A stretch of 64,000 nt of DNA from positions 2,046,001-2,110,000 of the forward strand of contig JAUKUA010000002.1 in NCBI GenBank assembly GCA_030549175.1, in the 5' to 3' direction. The translations under genes were made by a program, and so were the position numbers. Below the pieces are notes generated by a model. The model was given only the letters and a program-made list of their open reading frames with translations. It searched no databases and was not told the DNA's origin. Numbering within the stretch: position 1 is the first letter of the stretch; each line of letters opens with the position of its first letter. The stretch is from Lasiosphaeris hirsuta. Lineage: Eukaryota > Ascomycota > Sordariomycetes > Sordariales > Lasiosphaeriaceae. Below, piece by piece: positions 35,201 through 45,329 of this stretch.

Positions 35201-35482
35201 CCACCGAGCGAGGAGCTGAGTGCCACGACAAGCGTTAGCGGTAGCGAGTGGAGCTCTGAGCTTGGTGACAGCGAGCGGGGCACGGCGCGAGAAGTCTGGT
35301 CGGGCGACTTGAGCAGCGTCATTGGACTGCAGAAGAGGGGGTTGAGGGGGTTGATGGAAGGACGGCGGATGAGAGAAAGGACAGGGACCAATACTGCGAT
35401 GCCGGGACCTGCCGCAACAGGGCCAACCTCGTTTGGAGGGCCAGTGCCCTCCCGGGTAGGCCTTGGGATCGCGGGGTCTTAA
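32234..35482 (+). CDS. Kelch-repeat and BTB-like protein (Ral2-like)
   Basis: 1082 aa, one exon. Residues 1-250 are Ser/Pro-rich and disordered. Kelch repeats span roughly 255-640, with blades such as TTTILGDKLYVFGGRIL, MVCYGGMSPTSN, SDIYIYDVPTKKWTFIP, MVVVGGQDGANHYIEQ and YALWALDLRTLTWSRID. From about 715 a BTB-like fold (MDILCIGGERIPINSRIVA) is split by a ~110-residue Ser/Thr-rich insertion and resumes at CLYLPHTYLTVQALLYFLYT with a BACK-like helix stretch. The tail is Ser/Gly-rich. This order of domains resembles fission yeast Ral2, which acts with Ras1 in morphology and mating. That link is inference from architecture; a general kelch/BTB adaptor is the alternative. Confidence 0.85.
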   Translation: MSGSGLTFTNQGSQQVGHSDFSRFSDSENEDRPERSPSSRSPSDIISSAFRNIKKITPNRDDFARIARQPSHLNLRRPSESFIPTIEKPAASAPLPARSTGPSQGNHARSLSLQNSLEKPLPEPPPQLSPEGPLTPLAPPVQQGLATILDAEDKEMDTRTSTMDSASFVEMGGSGLYMRSQDGPSQDTSMNSSQTSLASASRLEGGDERTDNLTPKSNGPLSAGPSPNIAQGRTPTPGAAVGTAGTTSSAHLSGLMCNVHRTTGREPHPLVGATTTILGDKLYVFGGRILSRSRPAPLTADLYELDLIRRHWTKLETAGDIPPPRYFHSMCALGDTKMVCYGGMSPTSNQKTNPAAQDQQPEVTVMSDIYIYDVPTKKWTFIPTQDAPQGRYAHCACILPSSATFVSHRAPLSAIQHNPSTSNPNEGRIGMSIDGSGGAEMVVVGGQDGANHYIEQISVFNLRSLKWVSTQPLGKSCGAYRSVVAPLPPSVTAKIGRSTNGTRPDGGISQEAKEPGSSMLIYSNYNFLDVKLELQIRSSDGSLSERPMSGTYSPPGLRFPNGGIIDTHFVVSGTYLTSSKQEYALWALDLRTLTWSRIDAGGAVFSQGSWNRGVLWNRRNTFVVLGNRKRSLVDDYNHRRINFSNVCMVELEAFGFFDNPRKTAPMSGFVSASSPYTGPGLSLARKAGFTAGGRYHSRAAEELGEKALAMRELADMDILCIGGERIPINSRIVARRWGPYFVQLLREGTATHDGSDSMTLRSNSISAPGSTVRSSNMTITPGNRNTMESQMSMGSTLYSVSSSGKPPSTAATSVSGGAMSPPVDPAAINTAPTPRTLPPNSRPRCLYLPHTYLTVQALLYFLYTSSLPQPSSPLCTPQILCSLLQIARPYRIDGLLEGVVERLHNLLDSRNAAAVFNATAMAAGGGRGIDGSLNPNFFPVAAGLEGLSSPTDSQSNGGSTLGSESGTNGTPSGRNTALKISTAVPQGGRPPSEELSATTSVSGSEWSSELGDSERGTAREVWSGDLSSVIGLQKRGLRGLMEGRRMRERTGTNTAMPGPAATGPTSFGGPVPSRVGLGIAGS

Positions 35483-36779
35483 TGGCGCCCACCTCTCAGC
35501 TAGAAATAGCTGGAAAGTAGAAGGCATGAAGGGGGGGGGGTAGTTATGAACGAGGCGGCAGGCGTGAGAGCCAGTGTTATGGTATGTGTGGAATGAAGTG
35601 GAAGATGACATATACGACTAGCATTATTGTACTTCAAGTATAAACATGGCTACATGTGACGAAGAGTCGTAGTTGGGGTGGGTTCCACGTTTCTAGGCTG
35701 CTGTTTTATTTCTGGCTCTGATGGCATGGTAGAAAGGGCGGGTGGTTTAGCATTGGGTGGAGATACCTGTGCAAGTTTACGTTTACATTCCCGTTTGTGA
35801 TTGCATGTGAAGTTGAAACACAAGTGACATTACAGTAGCCCCAAAAGCCGTTGAGCAATATCCTAGAATATCTGTCCTAGCGTTCTGCTGTTCGCCAGCT
35901 CAGAAGCTGAGACGACATCCCCGAATCCGTTCCGCGGCAATAAAGTGCGCTTCGGCTATGTTGTCATTCCGAAGGTCAAGGGCTTTCTCCTGTGTTGTGA
36001 CGATCACGAAACCAAGGAAGAATGGGCTTTCTGCAGCGTGGAGCACTTCGATTCGAACTTGCGGAGCTGGTGCAGTATTACGACTACCTGCGGAGCTAGT
36101 TCAGTATTGCGACTGATCTGTTTGGAAAGCGATAATGCGATTAGGTCACTGTTTATTCGCATAAGCCTTGAGCTATCCCTGTCTACGAAATCAATACACA
36201 AGCAGTAAGTCCCACTACCAAACATGACAGTCGCTCTTCTCCCCTCGCCAATGCAAATATCTTGGCGGGCAACAAAGCCGAAGGGGCAGAGACTCTCAAT
36301 CGCGCAGTGCACCCCAACCACTGCACCCGAAACACCTTCCTCGCTGGAGGGACCCATCCGGCAACGTAATGGACTTGTTGGCAACCTTATCACTGGCAAC
36401 AACGCCGCCTGGGGGTGGATTTCTGACGCTGCAAATCCCCAAGAGCAGCTTGGTCTACATGGTGTAACAGGGCGATACTAGGCCAGCGCTATTTTCAGAT
36501 GTCACGTCCGGATACTAGGTCCCTACGCTGGGTTCAGCAATGTTGGTCTTTCCCCGGTGATTTTGGAGATTTCGGCCACCCCATTGAGAGAGATCCGATA
36601 GTTGGAGCTCCCGCTGGAGACCTGGGGCTAGCGCTCACTGAGGAATTCGGGATCTGTCAGCGTTGCTTAAATCGAAGAATATGGAATGGTATATTCAGTT
36701 CTATTTAGTATTGCGTCTAGTTCTTATCATCCCACTATCGCGGCCTCTAACAAAACGCACACCTTGAGTGGCGTGTAGT
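35483..36779. other. Intergenic spacer with short tandem duplication
   Basis: No supported gene. A roughly 29-bp imperfect tandem duplication occurs at 36060-36088 and 36089-36118 (unit begins TGCGGAGCTRGT). The short frame around it is unrecognised and could be a fragment of a lost gene. Confidence 0.5.
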
Positions 36780-39156
36780 CTAGGCCCTCGGACCGCCGAG
36801 CCGCCTCTGCGTCAGGAAAAATGAGGTTACGAATGCCGTAGCCGAGCAGAGAAAGGAGAAACCTAAAGCACATACGTTAGAGCCTGAGAGATTCGCGATG
36901 AAGCTGAAAGAGGCTAAAGGGACATACCATGACTCCACCACAACCCATCAACATAAGAGTCAACGATAGCCGTGTGGATGGCGCCGGTTACGCGGCCCAC
37001 GTAGCCAACGTCGGAAATGGCGTCGAAGAGGATTTGCTGCACCTCAGCACTGTCGAGGCCGAGGCGGACCAGACGGGTTTCAAGGCTGCCGCGGAGTGCC
37101 GACTGCATGGCCGCGCTGGAGATGGGAAGTCCAATTGTCATGAATACTGTGGTGGAGAGATACATGAACGAGATGGCCGGCGCCATGTGTGCCGGGTCGA
37201 TGACCACCTGGAGAGAAATGAAGAGGGCGCTTTGGGCAATGCCTGTTCCGAAACCACTGTGTGCGTGTTAGCTGTGAGCTGCAAATTTGAACACCAAAGA
37301 GAAATACGTACCCGGGAAAGATGTAGAGCGACTCCCACCAGTTGGTGTTGCCGTGCCATCTCAGCATCAGTGTAAGGTAACTGGCCGATGAGAAGACGAC
37401 GGCGAGGATAATAAGAAACTTATATCGCCCAGACCTATCTAACAGTTAGAATAGCTCCGTCAGCTCACGGGGGTGGCAACTAGTACCTCTTTATGATTAA
37501 CCCGGAGAGTAAGCCTCCTACCGCGTTACCGAATACAGCAGGGACTAGATGGAGCCCAGACTGCGTGTTTGATGTATTCGCTGTTACTTGGAAGTAGAGT
37601 GGAACCGAGAACATCAGCTACCGAAGAGTTAGTCGTGTGATGATGGGTTGTACTTTGGGGGCAATTATGGAGACGCATACCGAAATTTGCGCGGCCGTCT
37701 GAAGGCCCATGATGAGGAATGAAAGAACCGCATCCCGTCTGTGAAAGATTTCAAGCGGAAGGATAGGTTCCTCTGCCCGGTTCTCCACTACGATGAAGAG
37801 GAACAAAAGTGCACCGCTAGCGACAAAGAGACCGATGACAACAGGGTGCGACCAAGGCAGTTTAGTGCCCCCAAGCTCGATGGGTAAGAGCAATGCTAGG
37901 ATAGTGGCGGCGAAGATGAAGGAACCCTTGAAGTCGATGCGATCGAACTTGCTCTTGTTACTGACTGGAGGGCTGGCATTGCCTTCTCCGTTGACTCTGC
38001 CATCCTCGGTGTGAGTAGGGGCGGGAGGTAGATATATGGAGCCGAGGATGATGGCAACCCCTATAATGGGGACCTGGCCGAGGAAGGACCTGATGATGGT
38101 GTTAGAAATCTTGGCTTTTCATCTCTCAAGGCGAGGACTCACCAACGCCACCCGACTACATCGGCAAGCCAACCTCCCAGCGGGCCGCCAACACTTCGAC
38201 CTGTTGTGGCCACGACGTTGACGTAAGCTCGCCATTGAGCTACCTCCCTAAGCGGAAGTAAATCTGGATACATATTAGATGCCTAACAATGACTTCACCC
38301 GGGATAAGCTCTAAGGTGGGAACTCACCTGTGATCAAAACAGACACAAGCGCGGTCATGCCGGAGGTGCCTATGCCGGAAATGACTCTACCGAAGATGAC
38401 TTGCCCCATAGTTTGGCCGGCACCACTAGATGGCGCCTATCAGTATTCATTCCGCGTTTGAAGACTAGAAGCCAGACTTACACAATTAAGCTATTGGAGC
38501 GTTAGCGCAATCTTCTTTTTCGAACCATTTCGAGTACTTTGACTTACCATCCGATGATGAGAACTAAGTACGCGCTGATAACTAATAGCTTGCGGCCGTA
38601 GATATCGCTCAGTTTGCCGTACTGGAGTTCGTAAAGGGGTTAGGTTTTACATCATTTCAAGACGTCAAAAATGCGGCAAACATACCATGGTCTGAGATGC
38701 GGCTCCGGCCAAGGCGAAACTGGTAATCAGCCAGGTCGAGTCTCCCAGGTCGTTGAACTCGGAAGCAATGGCAGGGTGTGTTGCCAGAAGCATTGAGCCA
38801 TCAGCATGAGCAACGAAAATACCTATTTCATAATTGAACTTGGTTGGCATAGTTCCATGCGTGACATTGTCCATAGGAAGGGTCCACAAACCGATGAGTA
38901 GGACAGAGATGATTCTGGCTGCTTTGGCGCGCCCCTTTCCAGCTTCTTCTTCTTGCTCACTCGCGCTCAGGCTCGCCTCCTCTTCGCTGATGTTTTTTGC
39001 AGCACCATTTTGGCCTCTTGGCTGTCTATCGGTCACCAGAGTAGCGGCCGACCCAAATTGATTCGTACTCCCATCGCTTGTGTGACTGAGAAGTGGTGAT
39101 TCCTCTGTTGGCCCACCGCTCGCCACAGGGGCTGCCGAGCGCTCACGCTGTACCAT
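36780..39156 (-). CDS. MFS transporter, 14-TM type, ten exons
   Basis: 615-aa major-facilitator protein, closest in feel to fungal vacuolar basic-amino-acid/drug transporters (Vba/Fnx type). Exons on the minus strand: 39156-38686, 38621-38548, 38490-38482 (9 nt), 38425-38328, 38263-38143, 38089-37681, 37617-37487, 37434-37312, 37256-36928, 36862-36780. All phases agree. A long acidic N-terminus precedes TM1 (the first hydrophobic segment is IISVLLIGLWTL). The MFS motif between TM2 and TM3 is YGKLSDIYGRKLL. TM4-5 carry GQVIFGRVISGIGTSGM and RSVGGPLGGWLADVVGWRW. An acidic/polar loop separates the halves. Substrate cannot be inferred. The Met at 39240 is a possible longer start. Confidence 0.88.
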
Positions 39157-40104
39157 ATTCACCAGGCTGTGTATATAACGTTTGTCAAATGATAATGAAT
39201 GTATGATAGCACCAAAAAGAAGAAAATCAGTTTGAGCCACAGCAGGGGCTTGGCATCGACTGGCAGCTTGAGGCGCGAGACCAGAGCTGGGAGTTCAGGA
39301 GGCGGGAGATGGGGACGACTCTGGACTCGGAGGGCAAGACTACCTTACTTCCAGAAAGCGACAAGCGGAGGGGCAGTGGCGTCAATGGGGCATCCATGAC
39401 CAATTTTGCGGAATCTTTCTGGGGCTGGGGTCGGTAGGCCCAAACCCGGAAGCGTCAAGTCGGAGGTAACAATGGCAGTTGATAGTGGGGGGGGAGCGGC
39501 GTGCAGATGCGAGCTATGGATGCTCGCATAATCACGACATCGACAAGTCAATGTCGCGATGGGCGCGATTCCCCCGCCAATGGCGAAGGCACGACCGAAG
39601 CGGCCGAAAAACAACTCATAGCAGACTAGCATGCTGTAGCATGCTGTAGCATCCTGCAGGTTCCCCGGGCTGCTGGAGACAACACGTTTTGCCCATGCGA
39701 GCGTGGCGGGTATTACGGTCCCTTTGCGGTGCTTCGGGGTCGGCGTTTGGCCCACGTGTGAGGGGGGGGGGGTTTGCAGGCCGAAAGCAGAGCTTGTCGT
39801 CGAAAGAAGATCGATAAATTGGTGCAATGGCGGAGAAAGATCGCGCAATCAACATCCAGGGGTCTCGATGCGTCTCGGCGCAGACCCCGCGGTCCCGGCA
39901 CCCTGGACATGGATACCCTCGGTCGGTTGAATCATGGATATCTGGAGCCAATACCACGGTCCGCGGTATTTGTGCCGCTTGCTTTGCTTCCCGTCTCATC
40001 GCTCTTGGTGTTGAGGTCGTCGACTCGTCACGATAAATAGCTTCCGTCTTGGATATTTTGAGAGTCAATTCGCACCAATTGGCGTCAATTAGCATTAATT
40101 GGTC
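39157..40104. other. Divergent promoter, MFS and sulfatase genes
   Basis: No gene supported. Contains short tandem AGCATGCTGT units at about 39629-39650 and a G9 run near 39765. Confidence 0.5.
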
Positions 40105-41970
40105 ATGCGTTTCTCAGGGCTCGCCGTGGCGGCGGCAGGTCTGCACCTGTCGGTCGTTGCTGCCCAGGATGGCAGCCAGAAGCCACTCGACAGCAACTAC
40201 GGCCCAAGCCCCAAACCGGAAGGCACGTCGGGCAAGCAGCCCAACATCATCTTCATCCTGACCGACGACCAGGACCTGCACCTGGATTCGCTGGACTACA
40301 CGCCTCTGATCAAGAAGCATCTCATCGACCAGGGCACCTTGTATCGTCGCCATTACTGCACGACAGCAGTCTGCTGCCCGGCCAGAGTGTCTCTGTGGAC
40401 CGGCAGACTGGCGCACAACACCAACGTCACCGACGTGAATCCGCCCTACGGTGAGTTTCCCTCTCTAGATAAGTCCCATGTCGGTTCTCTAACACGGCCA
40501 GGCGGATACCCCAAGTTCGTCAGCCAGGGGCTCAACTCAAACTACCTGCCCATCTGGCTGCAGGAGGCCGGCTACAACACGTACTACACGGGCAAGCTTT
40601 TCAACGCGCACACCATCTTCAACTACCATTTACCCTACGCCGCCGGGTGGAATGGCTCCGACTTCCTGCTGGACCCCTTCACCTACAGCTACCTGGGCTC
40701 GCGCTTCCAGCGCAACAAGGAGTGGCCACGCAGCTACAAGGGCCAGCACAGCGTTGACGTGCTGGCCGAAAAGGCCTACGGCTTCCTCGACGACGCCGTC
40801 AAGGACGACCGCCCCTTTTTCATCGGCATCGCCCCCGTCGCCCCCCACAGCAACGTCGAGATTGCGAGTCTTGACGGCGACTTCGACAACATTGAGGATC
40901 TTGTCCACTTCACGCCGCCCATCCCCGCCGCGCGCCATGCCCACCTGTTCCCCGACGTCAAGGTCCCGCGCACGCCCCACTTCAACCCCGACGAGCCGTC
41001 GGGTGCCAACTGGGTGCGCAGGCTCAAGAAGCAGAGCCAGGAGAATGTCGACTACAACGACCACTTCTACCGGCAGCGCCTCCGCACCCTGCAGTCGGTC
41101 GATGAGCTTGTCGACGGCCTGTTTGAGCGGCTCGGGGCAAAGGGGCTGCTGGAGAACACCTTCATCATCTACACGACCGACAATGGCTACCACATTGGCC
41201 AGCACCGGCTGCAGCCCGGCAAGGAGTGTGGTTTCGAGGAGGATATCAACATCCCTCTCATCATTCGCGGCCCTGGCGTCGCGCCAGGTAAGATCGCCGA
41301 GATTGTCACCACCCATGTGGATCTGGCGCCGACTATCTTGAACCTCGCGGGCGCCCCGGCCCGTGCTGATTTCGACGGCGAGGCAATCCCGCTCCGTGAG
41401 AAGGAGATTGCGGCCGCGGCGACAACCAGACATGAGCATGTCACAGTCGAGTACTGGGGCTTCGCAGCGAGCGAGGGCAAGCTGTTTGGCAAGGACGAGA
41501 AGCGGCTGATCCTTAACAACACGTACAAGGCGCTGCGCATCATCGGCGAGGACTACAACTTCTACTATTCGGTCTGGTGCACCAACGACCACGAGCTGTA
41601 TGACCTCAAGACCGATCCGTACCAGCTGCACAACCTCCTGCACTCCGACGAAGAAGCTAAGGTCCCGGCCACCTTTCTCGGCGTGTCCTTCGACAAGGTC
41701 GTGTCCCGCCTGGACGCGCTGCTCTTCGTGCTCAAGTCGTGCAAGGCCCAGACGTGCGTCCGCCCCTGGCACGCACTGCACCCGGCCGGCAACGTGCTGA
41801 ACCTGCGCGACGCGCTGTCTGAGCGCTTCGACTACTTTTACGGCACGCAGCAGAAGAAGGTCAGCTATGATCGCTGCGAGCTGGGGTACATTATTGATTC
41901 CGAGGGGCCGCAGTTTGAGACTGATGGGCTGGTCTATCGCCATGGCGCGAGGTGGGATGAGTGGGCTTAG
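40105..41970 (+). CDS. Secreted arylsulfatase
   Basis: 604-aa type I sulfatase hydrolysing sulfate esters, probably extracellular. A signal peptide (MRFSGLAVAAAGLHLSVVAAQ) is followed by the metal-binding strand NIIFILTDDQD. The active-site motif CCPARVSLWTGR provides C-x-P-x-R with Cys about residue 90, the residue converted to formylglycine. Later metal ligands are in IYTTDNGYHIGQHRL. Exons are 40105-40450 and 40502-41970. The 51-nt intron (GTGAGT...CCAG) is a multiple of three with no stop, so retention would insert 17 residues, but splicing restores the family sequence PPYGGYPKFVSQGLN. Sulfatases of this group help fungi use aryl or choline sulfate when sulfur is scarce. Confidence 0.94.
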   Translation: MRFSGLAVAAAGLHLSVVAAQDGSQKPLDSNYGPSPKPEGTSGKQPNIIFILTDDQDLHLDSLDYTPLIKKHLIDQGTLYRRHYCTTAVCCPARVSLWTGRLAHNTNVTDVNPPYGEFPSLDKSHVGSLTRPGGYPKFVSQGLNSNYLPIWLQEAGYNTYYTGKLFNAHTIFNYHLPYAAGWNGSDFLLDPFTYSYLGSRFQRNKEWPRSYKGQHSVDVLAEKAYGFLDDAVKDDRPFFIGIAPVAPHSNVEIASLDGDFDNIEDLVHFTPPIPAARHAHLFPDVKVPRTPHFNPDEPSGANWVRRLKKQSQENVDYNDHFYRQRLRTLQSVDELVDGLFERLGAKGLLENTFIIYTTDNGYHIGQHRLQPGKECGFEEDINIPLIIRGPGVAPGKIAEIVTTHVDLAPTILNLAGAPARADFDGEAIPLREKEIAAAATTRHEHVTVEYWGFAASEGKLFGKDEKRLILNNTYKALRIIGEDYNFYYSVWCTNDHELYDLKTDPYQLHNLLHSDEEAKVPATFLGVSFDKVVSRLDALLFVLKSCKAQTCVRPWHALHPAGNVLNLRDALSERFDYFYGTQQKKVSYDRCELGYIIDSEGPQFETDGLVYRHGARWDEWA

Positions 41971-42419
41971 TTTGGAAATGGGGTAAACATGTAGCTATGT
42001 TAGGTAGCTGGATAGCAAACGAAGGTTATGAATTCATGTTGTCACCTCATCTTTCCTCTGAATGGTGTTTGTGTGAATAACTTGGCAGAATAGGGGGGCC
42101 GGGGGGAGGGGGGGGGGGGGGTTGGGGGGTTCGGAAACCGCATGCCTTCGGCTAACAGCCAATAAGTCCTCTAAATGCCTAAATGCTGTGAACCTGACAA
42201 AGCCGAGTATTCTGGGAAACGCTCATCAAAAACAACGGCTCATTCCAGGGCACGTTAGGCAGCGAAAATACCACTCGCACAATCAAGCCAGCTCCACCCT
42301 CCGGAACTTGAAGGGTCACACCAACAAACCAGGGCCTCTAGAGGCGTTGAAGCTGGGAAACGTCTACTTATCCAATGACCTACTTATGAACGCCGGACAA
42401 GCACTGGTCGAGGTTGGGG
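41971..42419. other. Spacer with G-tract
   Basis: 3' flank of the sulfatase gene. A run of 14 G lies at about 42108-42121 within a longer G-rich stretch. No gene seen. Confidence 0.6.
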
Positions 42420-42870
42420 AAGACGTGGAGCAAATCTGGGGATGGGGACCGTCTGGCCTCCCAGACTTGGGTCAAGGCCAGGATGTGAGTCGTGGAACGT
42501 CTTGGCAAGTACGAAGATGCATACAGCACCTGAGATGGAGCAATCACGGGCGTTCGCCAAAGTGCTGAGCTGCGAGTACCCTTGGTCTCTCGGGCTTCTC
42601 AACAACTTCGCTTGCCTCTCTGCCTTCGCAACTCGGATCCCGACAGGGCGAAAGACCTGCTCAGAGAGGCATACGAGGCAAAATGTCCTGTGCTGGGGCC
42701 GAATCACAGAGTTACACTCGATACGCTCTACAACTTGGGCCGCCTTGAAGCTTCCCAAGAGCAAAGCCAGTGCCGGTATGAGATGTTGCCGTCGCTCCAT
42801 GAGCTACACCGGGAAAGGCAAAATGAGGGCAACGTTGATATTGCGCGAGCGACAAGACATTTTGTAACCT
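42420..42870 (+). pseudogene. Relic of a TPR (tetratricopeptide) protein
   Basis: Three overlapping frames each carry part of one recognisable TPR series: VERLGKYEDAYST (then TGA), SLGLLNNFACLS, and NSDPDRAKDLLREAYEAKCP continuing LGPNHRVTLDTLYNLGRLEA. Read in order along the DNA they form kinesin-light-chain-like TPR units of the kind found at the C-terminus of fungal NLR-like (NB-ARC/NACHT-TPR) proteins, but at least two frame changes and one stop separate them. No start and no ATPase domain are seen. Taken as a decayed fragment. From 42871 to 43672 no other gene is seen. Confidence 0.6.
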
Positions 42871-43672
42871 ACAACAGAACAGACTATAGTCAGACTTCCC
42901 TGTTAGGATGATATCCTTGTCAAGGTCCTTGTCGTGGAGGTAAATCTCGCTCAGGATATGGCTTGCCGCTCCCGCGTACTAGATAATTTCACGGCGGCTT
43001 CGAAGAATATATACCAGTGGCGTGGCAGGGTGTACCCCTTGGCCATTACGCATAGCGTCGCACTGGTATATCATTTCATAGTCCGGATCACCATCATGGA
43101 TAATTTCGGGCGCGTCCTTCTACCCAAAGATTACAGATCAAGTATGAGTTCCCTGCAAAATGAGCTCTGTTCCTCGAGGTCGTGTCTCCGAATTTTGGTG
43201 TAGGGTCCCGCGGATTTTGGAGTGAAATTTGGGCGCCAAGATGCACCCGACTAGGTGCCCCCTTCCCTTCCCACCAATAGGTATTAAACCGGAACAGAAA
43301 ATAAAAATTAGGGATGAGAGCTTATGCTAACCGCCGCCGGCGCACTAGTAGCTATGGTGGGAGGTAACTCGGGCAACGTTTTGGGCAGGAACGTATTCTT
43401 CACGATAATATTTGAATATTAACATCCCGCCTTGATCACGGCAGACTCTCAGGTGGGCGAGGGCCGCTACTTATGTGGCGCGTGTGTCGGGGTGGGTTAT
43501 CCTTGTTCTGGCAAAGCTAGGCTGTTGGAGCTAGCACGGCTATACAAAAAAGTGGCACCAACGTACTGACTTGCCGTTCCAGAGTTTGGGTGTACTGTTA
43601 AAACGAACTAGATCCCCAAGTATGCTAAATGTTCATTGTCACTCTAGCACGGACAAATCACCTCCCAGTAGC

Positions 43673-45280
43673 TTATAAGCTTTGCCTGCGACGCTCCATC
43701 TCTTTCTCAGCCACTGCTTCCTCCTGATCTAACTCGGGGCTAAGTTTAATGTCCTCCATTAGCAGGGCCTGGGCATAATCGATGGGTTTTGCCCCTTCCG
43801 AGCTTCTCGCATCCTTATCGGCGCCCATGAGTAGCAGGGCCATGATTACCTCAATATTTGCCCGCTCAGCTGCTATATGGAGTACCGCTTTGCCCGAAAG
43901 GTCTTCAGGGTCTAGCGGCTGGGTCCGCCTCTCCAAGAAATCTCTGCTAAGGTGCCCGTAGGTTTCCTTTAGATAACCAAGCGTCTCCCATAGTAAGTCG
44001 GCAGCATACACCAGCGTCCTCCTCTTGGCCACGGCATGCCACACTGTCCAGCCGACCGCCTTGCAGAGAACGGGCGATGGTTTTTCGTATCCATGGTCTC
44101 TCTTCTTACCCAAGCTGTCGTATCCCAGCAGGAAGCGGATAGATGTTATGCTGGCCGGTGATCGAAACTCGAGGAGGACGCCAAGCACCGTCAATTGTAG
44201 CCCTGGCGCCAGTTCTGTGTTGTCTACCTCGAGGGATACGCTACCATGCCTCAAAGAGCCACATCTGCGATTCCGCATATGATGCATGATCTTCCCCACT
44301 GACACCGGCAGCAGCCCGTTCTGAATGGTAGCAGAAAAGGTCCTCCTGGGTAGTCCACGGCATGTTCTCCCTCACTGTTGGATCGATAGCAGGCTGTGGT
44401 CTTGTTAGCGAGACTGCCCAAGTACTCCCCCGCAGGACCACCTGACCTCGGTATCCAATAAGGAAAAGCTCGCACCACCTTTTTGCTCTGGTTCCATCTC
44501 CCTGCGTCAGGGGAAGGGGAGGTAATTGGCATCAGGGAGGCCCAAAGGGGGATGATAGTGGAGCGTGACGTACAAACCATCCAAGGCTACCAGACCTGTC
44601 AGCGCAGATTTCTATTTTCCGGGCGGCGGCGGATGGTACTATCGAGCGCTTCGCTTATGAGCGCGACCTGGGACGACGAAGCCCCAACCGCGGTCAACAA
44701 GCTTTCCTTCGCCTCGGCAGCAAACCGGTCTTCGGGTGAAGCTTTGAGAGCATCAATCTCACCACCACTCGGACTACCATTACCACCGGCCAGTGATGCG
44801 AGGTAGCGAAACGGATCTGTGACGGCAAAAAACAGTGCGCCAAATAAGGAGTCCGGGGCAATACGCATCGGTGAGCTGCAGACCCTCTGCAAGGAGCGTA
44901 TCCCTCCACTCCGGGCAGTTCCAAGGTGGCGACCCGCCAAGCAGCTTGCCATGCTGTCGGGGTTTGGGAATGGAGCACCCAAAGTCGCCCAGCTTAGCAA
45001 CAGGCCGCCTATTTTCCGGGAAGAACAAGACATTCTCGCTTTTGAGATCGCCATGGACGATACCGCAAGCGTGCAGCGCCTTCAGGCCGCGGGCGACATC
45101 CAGGAGAATACCGTGTCGCCATGCGCTCGTGGCGTCCGGGTGCGTTGTAAATATGTCCAGCGTCCCCATCGAAGCGTAGGGAATGACCAAGATGGGACGT
45201 ATCGACTCGGATATGCCGGCCTCCCACCCGAAAGGAGCGAACCCCCCAGGGTGGCTTCTTCTTCCGCTCGGAGCCTCCAC
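43673..45280 (-). pseudogene. Decayed protein kinase with C-terminal ankyrin repeats
   Basis: The minus-strand frame 45280-44780 contains the hinge and C-lobe of a Ser/Thr kinase: RPILVIPYASMGTLDIF, GIVHGDLKSENVLFF (HGD instead of HRD, common in fungal NLR-like kinases), AKLGDFGCS (DFG) and SPPWNCPEW. The Gly-rich loop and catalytic Lys are missing. At about 44840, in a T6 run, the kinase frame ends and its continuation DPFRYLASLAGG lies in another frame, pointing to an indel. Further downstream 44305-43673 encodes one or two ankyrin-like units (GKAVLHIAAERANIEVIMAL, LLMGADKDARSSEGAKPIDYA). Several spliced genes are possible, but the missing N-lobe and the frameshift argue for decay. It ends head to head with the CorA-like relic. 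Confidence 0.65.
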
Positions 45281-45329
45281 TTTCTAGCCCAAGTGCTGGT
45301 TCTCTATGCGGCTCGCACAATGAATACGG

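Noticed and set aside
40630..41943. Minus-strand open frame of 437 codons
   Set aside because: Complete antisense shadow of the sulfatase gene, produced by its GC-rich third positions.
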